From positions 310,001-374,000 of the forward strand of contig NZ_OEQK01000003.1 of the NCBI RefSeq assembly GCF_900240405.1: DNA of 64,000 nucleotides, read 5' to 3'. Shown piece by piece: positions 1-8,500 of the stretch. The notes beneath the pieces are model-generated. The model saw nothing but the letters and a program-made list of their open reading frames with translations. It searched no databases and had not been told where the DNA came from. Each line of letters begins with the position of its first letter. The stretch's first letter is position 1. Source of the stretch: Salirhabdus sp. Marseille-P4669. GTDB lineage: Bacteria; Bacillota; Bacilli; Bacillales; Alkalibacillaceae. A program made the position numbers and the translations under genes.

Positions 1-174
1 TCGTTATTTCTTCTATTTCTTGGGAGTTTGATTGGCTTTACGATTGTAGCGGTTATAGATGGCATTCCCAACAATGACTTTGATTGGATGAATTGGGTCC
101 AGTGGATGATCGGTGCAACAATCGCATTTTTAGTATTCTGGCTCTTTCTTGTTTACCAGAATAGGAAAAACTAA
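1..174 (+). CDS. C-terminal end of a membrane protein (partial)
   Basis: The first reading frame is open from base 1 to a TAA at 172-174 and gives 57 residues. Two hydrophobic stretches (LFLLFLGSLIGFTIVAV and a segment ending FLVFWLFLVY) flank a short polar loop with DWMNW, and the protein ends in a basic tail (QNRKN). It is the tail of a multi-pass membrane protein whose start lies outside the window. I cannot name the family. The hemolysin III gene follows 65 bp later on the same strand. Confidence 0.6.
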   Translation, partial: SLFLLFLGSLIGFTIVAVIDGIPNNDFDWMNWVQWMIGATIAFLVFWLFLVYQNRKN

Positions 175-239
175 AAACATACGATTAAGGTCTGTTAAAT
201 GTTCAAGCACTATGTTTTCACGAGAAGGAGCGAAACATC

Positions 240-881
240 ATGGCAAATACTCACACTTTTAATAAAGGAGAGGAAATTGCCAATTCCATAACCCATGGCA
301 TTGGATTTCTTCTTAGTATCGCAGCATTAGTTTATTTAATTGTATATTCTTCCCTTTACGGTAATGCTTGGCATATCGTAAGTTTTACTATTTTCGGCGT
401 CACCATGCTTCTTATGTATACATCCTCAACCCTTTTACACGCTTTTCCTGAAGGTAGTCGAGTGAAAGATATCTTTGAAGTATTCGACCATTCCTCCATT
501 TACTTTTTTATTGCTGGGACGTATACGCCTTTTATGTTTATCGCTGTGGAAGGTTGGTTAGGTTGGACCATTTTTGGCATCGTTTGGGGAATAGCTATTG
601 GTGGAACGGTTTTCAAATCCTTTTTTGTGAAAAAGTATTTATTCACCTCAACCTTTCTTTACGTTCTGATGGGATGGTTCATCGTTTTTGCCTGGGGACC
701 TTTAACAGATAATCTACCTTCCTCCGGCATAACTTATCTCATTGTAGGTGGATTGCTGTATACAGTAGGATCCGTATTTTATATTTGGAGAGGATTCCAA
801 TATCACCATGCAGTATGGCATCTGTTTGTCCTTGGGGGTAGTGTTTTTCACTTTTTCAGCGTATTGACGCTGGTTCATTAG
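240..881 (+). CDS. Hemolysin III / PAQR family membrane protein
   Basis: This 213-residue protein has about seven hydrophobic segments and the typical family start, with an acidic pair followed by NSITHG (residues 9-20). SSTLLHAF near residue 62, a central FDHSSIYFFIAGTYTPF motif and a C-terminal HHAVWHLFVLGGSVFHF are the conserved His-containing motifs of the PAQR/hemolysin III superfamily, where His and Asp residues are thought to bind a metal. The length matches the bacterial family. The start is supported by AGAAGGAG a few bases upstream. Despite the name, Bacillus members are associated with membrane homeostasis rather than proven haemolysis. A perfect terminator follows directly, so this is the last gene of its transcript. 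Confidence 0.9.
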   Translation: MANTHTFNKGEEIANSITHGIGFLLSIAALVYLIVYSSLYGNAWHIVSFTIFGVTMLLMYTSSTLLHAFPEGSRVKDIFEVFDHSSIYFFIAGTYTPFMFIAVEGWLGWTIFGIVWGIAIGGTVFKSFFVKKYLFTSTFLYVLMGWFIVFAWGPLTDNLPSSGITYLIVGGLLYTVGSVFYIWRGFQYHHAVWHLFVLGGSVFHFFSVLTLVH

Positions 882-892
882 ATTGTTATGGC

Positions 893-924
893 GGTGTAAT
901 TCGGAAACGAATTACACCTTTTTT
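893..924 (+). terminator. Rho-independent terminator after the hemolysin III gene
   Basis: An 11-bp perfect stem (GGTGTAATTCG / CGAATTACACC) with a GAAA tetraloop is followed by TTTTTT. Confidence 0.9.
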
Positions 925-1017
925 GTACAAATTACTTCTGTGAAACATTTTGTGAAACAAGATTATTCGGGAAGTGACAGGCACCAAAAACCCAAATAAT
1001 TTCTCACACTTTAGTAC

Positions 1018-1908
1018 ATGATATTAATACAGGCTTACGACAAGTTGGTGAGGAATGTGCAAAATATACATAGGTTGTTTAATAAGAATTCGATTCCTTT
1101 TTTTATTTTAACGCTTTTTCATTTTGGTATCGTGTTGCTTATGTTAAAAAAGCGGAAAAAGAAAGGCTTTTGGGGCTTGCTTTTTACGAATATTGGATTT
1201 GCTTATTTATTTGAATATCCAACGTTCAACTTATTTCACGGATATCGTTATATCCCGCATATTTTAAAAAAACGACCATTTGATAACGTCTTCGGTGCTA
1301 TATTATCTCAAGGAATATATGTTCCTATCGTCGCAACCTTTTTAACGATTTTCCAAAAAAATTGGCGTTGGAAGATCAGCTTTAGTTTTTTTTATTTTCT
1401 AATTGAACATTTGTTTCTTCGTATTAAAATTTACAAAGTGTACTGGTGGAAGCCACGTTACACATTAATTTTCATCAGCCTTTATTTTTTTGTAAGTGAC
1501 TTTATTTATAAAATGCTAGCAGCACCAAAAAAGTGGGCATATGTACTTGCAAACTTCCAAGCAACGCAAGTGACCTGGGTCAATATTATGTTTGTCTATG
1601 CTTTGTTCCGGCAAATTCGGTTTGGGCGAGGCCGCTATCACACTTGGACAGAACACTTTAATTTGATTCCATTATATAGCTTGGTTCTGTCTTTGATTGC
1701 AAGTATTACTTCTAAAAAAGCAATTATAAATAGGTTCCTTTTAATTGGAAGTCACTATATTCTAGATAAGTTCCTAATTAAAAAGGGCATTCTAAAATTG
1801 AAATTTAAGCATGTCTTCTACCATCTTGGTTGGTATACAATCATGCCATTTATGACACGATTGCTAAAGAGAGTTATTAATGGACAACCTAAAGAATCCA
1901 CATTTTAA
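1018..1908 (+). CDS. Multi-pass membrane protein of unknown function
   Basis: The 296-residue product has roughly eight hydrophobic segments separated by short Lys/Arg-rich loops (KKRKKK near residue 44, KKRPF near 89, RGRYHTW near 205). I do not recognise a family with certainty; the pattern of Trp/Tyr/Lys-rich loops (YWWKPRY) resembles uncharacterised Bacillus/Clostridium membrane proteins. There is no convincing ribosome-binding site before the ATG, so a start slightly downstream is possible. The half-element AAGTGACAGGCACC lies about 40 bp upstream (971-984). A bidirectional terminator separates it from the convergent DUF2569 gene. Confidence 0.6.
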   Translation: MILIQAYDKLVRNVQNIHRLFNKNSIPFFILTLFHFGIVLLMLKKRKKKGFWGLLFTNIGFAYLFEYPTFNLFHGYRYIPHILKKRPFDNVFGAILSQGIYVPIVATFLTIFQKNWRWKISFSFFYFLIEHLFLRIKIYKVYWWKPRYTLIFISLYFFVSDFIYKMLAAPKKWAYVLANFQATQVTWVNIMFVYALFRQIRFGRGRYHTWTEHFNLIPLYSLVLSLIASITSKKAIINRFLLIGSHYILDKFLIKKGILKLKFKHVFYHLGWYTIMPFMTRLLKRVINGQPKESTF

Positions 1909-1910
1909 AA

Positions 1911-1949
1911 AAAGACAAGAAACTCCTTTAATAGAGCTTCTTGTCTTTT
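1911..1949. terminator. Bidirectional terminator between convergent genes
   Basis: The stem AAAGACAAGAAACTC / GAGCTTCTTGTCTTT has one mismatch, with A-rich left and T-rich right flanks, between genes pointing at each other. Confidence 0.8.
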
Positions 1950-1959
1950 CGCGTTATCC

Positions 1960-2466
1960 TTATTTTTCTAAGAACGTCGCTTTCACCCGCTTCGACTTTA
2001 AGAAATATGGTATCCAAATCCCCATAAAAATGAATGTTCGAGCTATGCTCTGATAGATCTCATTATTTACTTCTTCTCCAACACCATAATCATTAAATAC
2101 ATATAACGCAGCGCCTGCATCAATCAGATTTAAGATAAGAGCTGTAACTAAGTAAATAATCATGAATTTTGGAAACTTCCTACTTTTCTTAAACATCATA
2201 AAGAGCAGTAATAATGGAACGATTATTAACAGAGAATTAATAATTAATTCAAAATATAGTAGTGGTTCTAAAAGGGCTGTTCGATCTGCAGCTTTTATAA
2301 GCGTCCAATTATAAGAGTCTAGAATCGGAATAATCGACTCCACTATGTATAAAAGCGATAATAACGGTGTAAGGATTAAACTAATAATGACAAGAATAAG
2401 CCAGCCACCAATGCCTTTGTATGTTTTCTCCTTTATAACTGGTTTAATAGGATTATTTTCCAACAT
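1960..2466 (-). CDS. DUF2569 family membrane protein
   Basis: The opening GIGGWLILVIISLILTPL is the hallmark of DUF2569, and four hydrophobic segments follow in about 168 residues. Two ATGs lie close together: the one at 2472 is only two bases from AAGGGGG, so the ATG at 2466 (MLENNPIK), with about 8-base spacing, is the better start. The gene begins inside the 3' end of the upstream membrane-protein gene, so the two are translationally coupled. Function is unknown; members are generally small integral membrane proteins. Confidence 0.75.
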   Translation of the reverse strand: MLENNPIKPVIKEKTYKGIGGWLILVIISLILTPLLSLLYIVESIIPILDSYNWTLIKAADRTALLEPLLYFELIINSLLIIVPLLLLFMMFKKSRKFPKFMIIYLVTALILNLIDAGAALYVFNDYGVGEEVNNEIYQSIARTFIFMGIWIPYFLKSKRVKATFLEK

Positions 2467-2809
2467 TCTCATTCCCCCTTCTTTTTACCCAAGCTACTGT
2501 TACGAAGTGGACCACTAACACGATAAATGGTAGGGAAACAATGGCCATAAAGGTTAACGCATGATAAAAAAGAGCGCTAAACAACCATTCCATGAATCCA
2601 AAAAAGAATATACCATTTTCTAACGCTTCTTTCTGGTCCTCCATCTTTGCCGACAGCAGAAATCCCATAATTAAGATTGGTACTACGATCGTGATAAGCC
2701 ATTGAACGAATGTCCAGCTTGTGAAATATTTTCCATCCATTTTCGCAAAAGCAAACTGAACACCTGCTGCCAATAAAATAATCACGAAAAAAATAATTTC
2801 AAGCCCCAC
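2453..2809 (-). CDS. Small membrane protein, unknown function
   Basis: This 118-residue protein has three or four hydrophobic segments and an acidic/basic loop (KMEDQKEALENG) after the second. It starts with GTG preceded by GGAGGAGAGATA. Its 3' end overlaps the start of the DUF2569 gene, so the two form a two-gene operon. I do not recognise a family. Confidence 0.65.
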   Translation of the reverse strand: MGLEIIFFVIILLAAGVQFAFAKMDGKYFTSWTFVQWLITIVVPILIMGFLLSAKMEDQKEALENGIFFFGFMEWLFSALFYHALTFMAIVSLPFIVLVVHFVTVAWVKRRGNENVGK

Positions 2810-3042
2810 TATCTCTCCTCCCCTTTAGAGTATCCACAGCTGTTCTTAACTTATTTCTCTAATCAAGAACAAATGACTCTTATTGGATGAATTTTTTAAC
2901 ATGTATGATTCTTCTATTATAAAAAGCAATGGTACATACTTATCTGCGTCTAACCATTAATTTATTGTTACGTGTTACTATACTATTAACTCTAACTCTA
3001 TGTTAGGATATATTCAACAAAATTTTCCAGTAGGTGATTCTA

Positions 3043-3552
3043 ATGCAAATACGTCAAACAAAAGATTACGAGATCATTACGAAGCTAAGTAAACATGTAC
3101 ATGATATACATACAGACCATTATCCCGAGTATTTTAAGGAATATGACTATGATGGAATACTAGCTTTTTTTAAAAGCGTCATAAACAAAGAGAATACGAT
3201 TTTCCTCCTTGCAGAGCAAGAAAACCAACCAATTGGTTACGCATATATTGAAATTCGTAATTATGCTGAAAACGTATTTAAAAAAGCTTATCAATCGATT
3301 TATGTACATCAGTTTTGTATTACAAACACAAAGCGAAATCAAGGATATGGCACAAGGTTAATGAATGAAATCGGTAGAATTGCAAAAGAAAAAGGAATCC
3401 ACAAGATTGAGTTAGATTATTGGGCGAACAATGAAAATGCGAAACACTTTTATAAGAAAAACGGGTTTACTCTTTATCGGGAGTTTGTGTATAAGGATAT
3501 CCATAAAAAAAAGAATGATATTACTAGATTACAGATTAATTTATTATTTTAG
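3043..3552 (+). CDS. GNAT family N-acetyltransferase
   Basis: A 169-residue single-domain GNAT fold. The acetyl-CoA-binding motif A is visible as QFCITNTKRNQGYGTRLM (about residues 100-118), followed by IHKIELDYWANNENAKHFYKKNGF, the usual beta5/alpha4 segment with the NxxAxxFYxxxGF signature. The frame can be extended to a GTG at 3034, but the ATG at 3043 is better placed behind GTAGGTG. The substrate is not predictable. It is transcribed alone, with a hairpin terminator about 50 bp after the stop. Confidence 0.85.
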   Translation: MQIRQTKDYEIITKLSKHVHDIHTDHYPEYFKEYDYDGILAFFKSVINKENTIFLLAEQENQPIGYAYIEIRNYAENVFKKAYQSIYVHQFCITNTKRNQGYGTRLMNEIGRIAKEKGIHKIELDYWANNENAKHFYKKNGFTLYREFVYKDIHKKKNDITRLQINLLF

Positions 3553-3601
3553 GATTTACCACGTTAACAGGATGTTCAGAAGATTCACCAACTAAAAATC
3601 T

Positions 3602-3635
3602 AAGCTTGTCCAGGTAAAACTTGAACAAGCTTTTC
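3602..3635 (+). terminator. Terminator after the GNAT gene
   Basis: AAGCTTGTCCAGG pairs imperfectly with CTTGAACAAGCTT and is followed by TTTTC. Confidence 0.65.
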
Positions 3636-3720
3636 TAATTCCTATGAGCCAAACCTTTCAATCAAGCTCCGAACAACATCGGTGTTGAATAGGTCCGGTA
3701 ATACAGGAAAAAGGGACTGA

Positions 3721-4639
3721 ATTTCCCATAAGCCCAAATACCTATTCACTGGAAACAAATGCAAAGAAACCTATATTAGGGAACAACAAACAAAACAAAC
3801 GGAACCGAAGCAAAAAGAAACGATCCTTTCTCATTCAGATCTTAAAGCTCTTAACGAAGCAAAGGATATTCTCAAAGGGGATAACGTTACTTTTAGCTCC
3901 ATCAATAAGAGATTAGAACAAATTGACCGTTGGGAAAAAAGTGTTCGAACTAAACAACAAGAGTATAACATTAAAGAGCCTGTTGTCAGAATGCTTTCAG
4001 GCGATTTAAAGAACTTACAACATGCTCAATCGGATTTAAAAGTAAAAGAAAAGGCCCTAGAAAACTTACCGGTTAACCCGTTTAAACGAAAAGAAATCAA
4101 AAAACAGATTACAGAGGAAATCAAAGAAATTAAAAGTAGGATTCAATACATTGAATCTCGTATAAAACCTCAATTTAAGCAGTTAAATATTCAAACAACT
4201 AGTGAATTGGAAGCTCTTCAAACGAAACTAAATGGATTCCATAAAGAAGTTATTCAAGGTAAGCCAATAAAAGCCATTAACTATCAACGTGATAAGCTAA
4301 ATGAAGCTAAAGAAATACTAGGAAAGCCATACATAGATAAACTCAAACAGCAATATCCAAACGAAAAAGTGGTGGATTATTTGAAGCCTGAAATAGCTGA
4401 AGGTTTGGCTAAACTTAATGATAATGCTAAAAAGTATTGCTCCTATAAAAGCGTTTGATCAAGTGGTTAAACATTTTGAAAATCATGCTGAACAAACGCA
4501 AAAACCGATAGATCAACAAATGGCTGGGATTTTAGGAAACATATTAACAGGGCTTCAACAAGCTCAACAACAGATGAATAAAGACAATAAGCAAAAGGCA
4601 CTTTCACCGAAGAAGAGAAAAACAAAAACAAAAGTATAA
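3721..4639 (+). pseudogene. Decayed plasmid relaxase (MobA-type), C-terminal part
   Basis: No start codon fits. One frame runs from 3721 to 4458 and encodes a charged coiled-coil region (SINKRLEQIDRWEKSVRTKQ and further Lys/Glu-rich helices). The same protein clearly continues in another frame from about 4430 (SIAPIKAFDQVVKHFENHAE) to a TAA ending at 4639, so there is a frameshift near 4430. This coiled-coil tail with a very basic C-terminus (KKRKTKTKV) is typical of MobA/MobL mobilisation relaxases of Gram-positive plasmids; the N-terminal catalytic half is missing. The VbhA-like antitoxin gene 40 bp downstream fits a plasmid or mobilisable-element origin. The family assignment is inference from composition and context. 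Confidence 0.6.
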
Positions 4640-4678
4640 AGAAAGTGAGCTTGAATTATAGAACGAGGGTGTATTGAC

Positions 4679-4852
4679 ATGGAAGATAAAAAGTTTGAAG
4701 AAAGTTGGAACAAAACAAGATACCAGTTAGAGTTAGAGGGATTTACGGTTACTGAAGAAGATAAAAAAGACGTTCAACGAGTTATTCAAGGACAAATGAG
4801 TCGAGAACAACTTATTGAACGTCTCAAGAAGGAATTATCTTCAGAAAAATGA
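4679..4852 (+). CDS. VbhA-like antitoxin (small helical protein)
   Basis: This 57-residue ORF (ATG GAA GAT AAA...) contains the features of the VbhA antitoxin family: a helix with LELEGFTVTEED followed by VQRVIQGQMSREQLIERL. In the family this small protein inhibits a Fic-domain AMP-transferase by inserting an inhibitory helix into its active site. No Fic gene is present next to it; two tiny ORFs and a terminator carrying an IS follow. The start has only a weak upstream GAGGGTG. It is probably an orphan relic of a plasmid stability module that travelled with the relaxase. Confidence 0.6.
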   Translation: MEDKKFEESWNKTRYQLELEGFTVTEEDKKDVQRVIQGQMSREQLIERLKKELSSEK

Positions 4853-4875
4853 ATTTGAAAATAAAGGAGGAATAA

Positions 4876-4986
4876 ATGATGAACTGGATGGAGTGGGCTA
4901 CGACAGGATTATCAGTTAGTGCAATAGTAATAAATTCTATCGCATTGGCACTTATCATACGTTTTAGGAGGGAAGTTCAGGAATGA
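4876..4986 (+). CDS. 36-residue single-pass membrane peptide
   Basis: A short ORF behind a perfect AAAGGAGGAATAA. It encodes MMNWMEW, a hydrophobic segment (TGLSVSAIVINSIALALIIRF) and a charged end (RREVQE), i.e. one transmembrane helix. It lies 23 bp after the VbhA-like gene, and its stop overlaps the next ATG (ATGA), so three genes appear to form one operon. Function unknown. Confidence 0.55.
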   Translation: MMNWMEWATTGLSVSAIVINSIALALIIRFRREVQE

Positions 4987-5174
4987 ACCTTTATGAGAGC
5001 CATGAAGTTTTAGGAACAGACTTACCCATCTTCCGAGAGAAAACAAATAATCATTACACCCTAGAAGATATACTCAACACTTTTCAAACCCCTGAAGATT
5101 TTCACTGTTGTGGTTTTGTACAGATAAAAAAATATAATCGCAAATTGTACAAATCAATTTATAGGACTCTCTAG
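4983..5174 (+). CDS. 63-residue hypothetical protein, possibly truncated
   Basis: Starts with an ATGA overlap with the 36-residue membrane peptide gene and GGAGGGAAGTTCAGGA upstream. The product MNLYESHEVLGTDLPIFREK... has no recognisable domain. A terminator arm lies 37 bp after the stop. It may be a real small gene of the mobilisable element or the truncated start of a longer one. Confidence 0.4.
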   Translation: MNLYESHEVLGTDLPIFREKTNNHYTLEDILNTFQTPEDFHCCGFVQIKKYNRKLYKSIYRTL

Positions 5175-5317
5175 CCTTACAATCCCAACAGAAATTCGAA
5201 AATCGAACTTCAAAAAAAGCCCTTGAGAAAATGTGAAGAGACCCAATAATATGAGACAGGAAAAAACACCCCTAAAGTCGTATATACAATTATCGACATT
5301 TTGGAGGTGTTTTTCTT

Positions 5318-5650
5318 ATGGGGCATAAAAATCATTATCCTGAAGAAATCAAAAGAGAAGTGATCCGTTTAAAATTACTAGGAGAGTTATCGAATAAGGA
5401 AATTATGGACAGGTATGGAATTAAAAATGTCTCTCAAATCAAGACGTGGCTAAAATGGTTTCGTGAGGGGGAAGAACATCGGTTGGCCCAGCCAATCGGG
5501 AAACAGTATACTTTTGGAAAAGGTCCGGAAGATGATAGTGAATTAGGTCGGCTTAGAAAGAAAGTAAAGTACTATGAAATGAGAGACGAGATGTTGGGAA
5601 AGTACCGGGAGATCGAAAGGAAGTGGTTCCGGAAGTATTCGTCGAAGTAG
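5318..5650 (+). CDS. IS3-family transposase OrfA
   Basis: A 110-residue DNA-binding subunit. The helix-turn-helix at residues 6-50 (EEIKREVIRLKLLGELSNKE, then IKNVSQIKTWLKWF) binds the IS ends. A C-terminal basic helix (LGRLRKKVKYYE) forms the leucine-zipper-like region seen in IS150-group OrfA. The start is preceded by TTTGGAGGTG. The 3' end overlaps orfB in the -1 frame; no strong A-rich slippery site is seen, so orfB may be reached by re-initiation at GTG 5623. Confidence 0.85.
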   Translation: MGHKNHYPEEIKREVIRLKLLGELSNKEIMDRYGIKNVSQIKTWLKWFREGEEHRLAQPIGKQYTFGKGPEDDSELGRLRKKVKYYEMRDEMLGKYREIERKWFRKYSSK

Positions 5651-6480
5651 TAGAGGCGTATAAAGAGAAATATTCAGTTATAACTATTTGTGAATGTTTG
5701 GGAATTCCAAAATCAACATACTATCGTTGGAAGAAAAAGAGTTCATTAGAGTTACCAGCCCTCCATCAGTTAATTATCAAGATTTGTAAAGAGCATTTTT
5801 ACCGATTAGGACATCGAAACGTAAGGGGCATTCTTAAGAATGATCACAGTATTAAGGTTAATCGAAAAACCGTTCAAAAAATCATGCAGAAGTATCACCT
5901 TCAATGTCAGATTAAAGAAAAGAGAAAGGCATATATTGCTGGAGAGAGTAAGTTTATTGTGCCAAATCTTCTTAGCCAAAATTTCAAGGCGGAACGGCCT
6001 AATCAGAAGTGGGTCACCGATATTACCTACTTGCCTTAAGGGGAGAAAATGCTTTATTTATCAACCATTATGGACTTATTTAATAACGAGATTATCGCTT
6101 ACAAAATAAGTGATACACAAGAAGTTAGTCTTGTATTAGACACTTTGGAAGCTGCCTGTAGAGGAAGAGAAACCAACGAAGTGATTTTACACAGCGATCA
6201 AGGGGCTCAGTACACATCTTATGCATTCCAGGAGTTAGCTAAAGAAAAAGGCATTACCACAAGCATGTCCCGAAAAGGAAACTGCTATGATAATGCCGTA
6301 ATCGAATCCTTCCACTCCTCGCTAAAGTCGGAAGAATTCAACACCCGATATAGGGTGAACCTTACAAATTCAATTGTACTAGAAAAAGTAGAATCGTACA
6401 TGTATTATTACAACTATATACGACCTTTTGCAAAATTAAATTACCACAGTCCTGTAGAATTCAGGACTGTGGTAGCATAG
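5623..6480 (+). pseudogene. IS3-family transposase OrfB, interrupted by a nonsense codon
   Basis: The frame encodes an integrase-fold DDE transposase of about 285 residues: an N-terminal helical HTH_21-like region (CLGIPKSTYYRWKKK, GHRNVRGILK), then NQKWVTDITYLP with the first catalytic Asp, then HSDQGAQYTS with the second and NCYDNAVIESFHSSLKSEE with the Glu. A TAA at 6037-6039 stops translation directly after ITYLP; the next codons continue the family sequence in the same frame (GEKMLYLSTIMDL), so one codon, expected to be Tyr or similar, has become a stop. All other core residues look intact, suggesting recent inactivation. Confidence 0.85.
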
Positions 6481-6601
6481 GTGTTTTTTCTAGTCTCATT
6501 TTTCTGGGCCAGTTCAAATGTTCTCTTGGGCTTTTTTGAAAAAGAAATCATATTGAAGATCAAACCTTATATTTAAGTTGTGTTAAAAGAATCTAGAAAC
6601 A

Positions 6602-7375
6602 TTATCTATAGACAAGATAAAATTCACCTTCTGCAGTTCCATTATATTTTTCTATAGGATATTCTACGGAAGAATACTCTCTAGGTGAACTTTCCCATTT
6701 TGAACCACCATCTTCAATATAATGATATAAGTAACCATAACTTCTTCTTAAATGTGGCCTAAAAGCTACATAGGCTGTTTCCCCACGCTTTATTTCCCAG
6801 TTATATCCATTCTTCAAACTATTTTCAGCTTCTTTAGTATATGAAAAGGAAACACCTGCTGAAACAGTATTACGTTCATAGGTAGAATTCAGATTCGTTG
6901 AAAATGCGGATCTTATAGTGCGTGACATTTCTACGTATACATTACATTTTACTGCATTACAAATCAAGTCATCACTAACCCGTACAGCACTACCATTCTT
7001 CTGGTAGTTACCCGATTCATCGTATTGGTCATAAATGTATGCCATAATTCCAATGTCACTTTGGGGTTGAGTAGTTTTTGGACTTTGATAGATTAAAGAT
7101 TTTTTGAACATTTCTTCTTTGAATGTATTCGCCTGTTCTATTTTTTGTTCTTCTACCCATTGACTAAGAGGTACTTGATATAGTTTTCCATCTTCGTCTG
7201 TCCTATAAACAGCTCCAATGGTCCCACCTAGTTCTGGATCATAGTACCCGTTTGGATATTTTTCATCTGGTGTAACGGACATTGTTTTTATATCATTCGT
7301 ATCGGAAGCACTTACAGTTGATGTAAAAGTTAAAACTAAAACAGCAGCAATTAAAATACTTTTAAACTTTAACAA
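6602..7375 (-). CDS. Secreted protein of unknown function
   Basis: A 257-residue product with a signal peptide (KFKSILIAAVLVLTFTSTVSA, cleavage after SASA/SAS near residue 24). The mature part opens with PDEKYPNGYYDPELGG, has two closely spaced cysteines (ICNAVKCN, about residues 139-144) that could form a disulfide, and a beta-rich C-terminal half ending GEFYLVYR. It starts with TTG behind GAGGTGA. No family recognised; it is transcribed alone, from the region next to a 5'-truncated gene. Confidence 0.65.
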   Translation of the reverse strand: MLKFKSILIAAVLVLTFTSTVSASDTNDIKTMSVTPDEKYPNGYYDPELGGTIGAVYRTDEDGKLYQVPLSQWVEEQKIEQANTFKEEMFKKSLIYQSPKTTQPQSDIGIMAYIYDQYDESGNYQKNGSAVRVSDDLICNAVKCNVYVEMSRTIRSAFSTNLNSTYERNTVSAGVSFSYTKEAENSLKNGYNWEIKRGETAYVAFRPHLRRSYGYLYHYIEDGGSKWESSPREYSSVEYPIEKYNGTAEGEFYLVYR

Positions 7376-7474
7376 ATAATCACCTCGCCCTTAAAATATT
7401 CACAATTTTTTTACAATTACTATTATACTAGAATAAGTATTCGTTTCAACCATTTTAATCCATTTATTACTAAT

Positions 7475-7912
7475 TACCGAGCAGATGATACCCAATGGGT
7501 AAGTAGCCAACTACCTGAAGGTATTTCCTTTAATGTACCAGCTCAAGCACAAAACGTTGAAATTGGCGACATCGGTTATCCCGTTGTCATGTATATGCTA
7601 GATGAAGTAGATCGCACTAATTTCAATGTCCTGGTAGAATCTTTACCAGAGGAAATGACTTTAGATGAATATATTTCACTAGCAACATCTAATACCGGCT
7701 TTGAATACTTGAGCAATGAGAATTATACCGTTGACGGCCAAGAATGGAACGAGGTTGTTAGCTTAAATCACCAAGAAGGAACGAAGCTAAACCAGCGTAC
7801 TTTCATGATCGGTACGGATGTATATATTTTCTCCTATGCTAGTTTACCAGAAAACTATGACAAACATATTGAAGTTTTTGAATCCATTACAGACTCCGTA
7901 GCCATTCAATAA
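7475..7912 (+). pseudogene. 5'-truncated gene, PsbP/DcrB-like secreted protein remnant
   Basis: The frame is open from before 7475 (YRADDTQWVSSQLPEGISFN...) to the stop at 7910-7912, but no start codon with a ribosome-binding site precedes the first conserved-looking residues. The visible part ends with FMIGTDVYIFSYASLPENYD and VFESITDSV, the pattern of the C-terminal strand and helix of PsbP/DcrB-like lipoproteins. The signal sequence and promoter are gone, and the region directly upstream contains the promoter side of the divergent secreted-protein gene. A shortened translation could begin at ATG 7589. Family call is tentative. Confidence 0.45.
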
Positions 7913-7920
7913 ATGACTAC

Positions 7921-7951
7921 AACAAAACGGCTATTTATAGTCGTTTTTGTT
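7921..7951. terminator. Terminator between convergent genes
   Basis: AACAAAACGGCTA pairs with TAGTCGTTTTTGTT across a TTTA loop; A-rich on one side and T-rich on the other. Confidence 0.75.
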
Positions 7952-7962
7952 TTGCCTAAGGA

Positions 7963-8361
7963 CTACTCTTTTGTCCCAAGTCTCTCCTCATCTGACTTAT
8001 GTAATTGAATGGAATATATACTAATCATTCTTTTTAAACTGTCCAAATGAAGCTGTTTGTTCTTATATGTCATTTCGAATTGGGCTCCATTGTCTATTAG
8101 TTCTATTAGGGTTTGATAAAGTTTAATCAATTCCTTTTGACTATGTTCATAAGGACAGGTGATTACCGGTTCCTGATTTTCAATCTTATACTTAATAATA
8201 TCAATCGACGTGTGCTTATATCTCCTAATAATCGGAATGTACTTGAACATGTTTTCATCATGCATAACCTTAACAGCTATTTCATCCAGACTCACTACCT
8301 GTCCCCCTTGTAAAAAACTTTTGATTTTCAGTTTATATATACTACGGAGTACATTTAACAT
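7963..8361 (-). CDS. 132-residue hypothetical protein
   Basis: A soluble, charged, mostly helical protein (FKYIPIIRRYKHTSIDIIKYKI..., then QKELIKLYQTLIELIDNG). No signal peptide or membrane segment and no recognised domain. No clear ribosome-binding site precedes the ATG, so the start is uncertain; Met-34 or Met-39 could also be used. It converges on the truncated PsbP-like remnant and shares its terminator. Confidence 0.5.
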   Translation of the reverse strand: MLNVLRSIYKLKIKSFLQGGQVVSLDEIAVKVMHDENMFKYIPIIRRYKHTSIDIIKYKIENQEPVITCPYEHSQKELIKLYQTLIELIDNGAQFEMTYKNKQLHLDSLKRMISIYSIQLHKSDEERLGTKE

Positions 8362-8500
8362 TTATGGTGATAATATCCAATTCTTTTTCTAAAATTTTTT
8401 ACCTTTATCTAAATTAGGAAAAATCTTGTTTCTATTATAATCTTTATCCATTCCAAAAATAAACTAGACCGAATGACTAATTTCCATTTGAAATAAAAAT

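Larger units (their letters stand above)
5234..6516 (+). mobile_element. IS3-family insertion sequence (first copy in window)
   Basis: The 1283-bp element is bounded by imperfect inverted repeats of about 37 bp: the left end starts TGAAGAGACCC and the right end, inverted, TGAACTGGCCC; both include ATGAGAC and GAAAAAACACC. AATG is directly repeated at 5230-5233 and 6517-6520. It carries orfA and an orfB in the -1 frame, as in IS3-family members. OrfB has an in-frame stop, so this copy is probably immobile without help. It lies in the loop of a terminator. Confidence 0.9.
5212..6537 (+). terminator. Rho-independent terminator split by an IS in its loop
   Basis: The left flank of the IS (5212-5229) reads AAAAAAGCCCTTGAGAA and the right flank (6521-6537) TTCTCTTGGGCTTTTTT. 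Joined, they form a hairpin with one 2-nt internal mismatch, followed by a T run. The 4-bp loop AATG is present at both IS ends as the target duplication. Confidence 0.85.
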
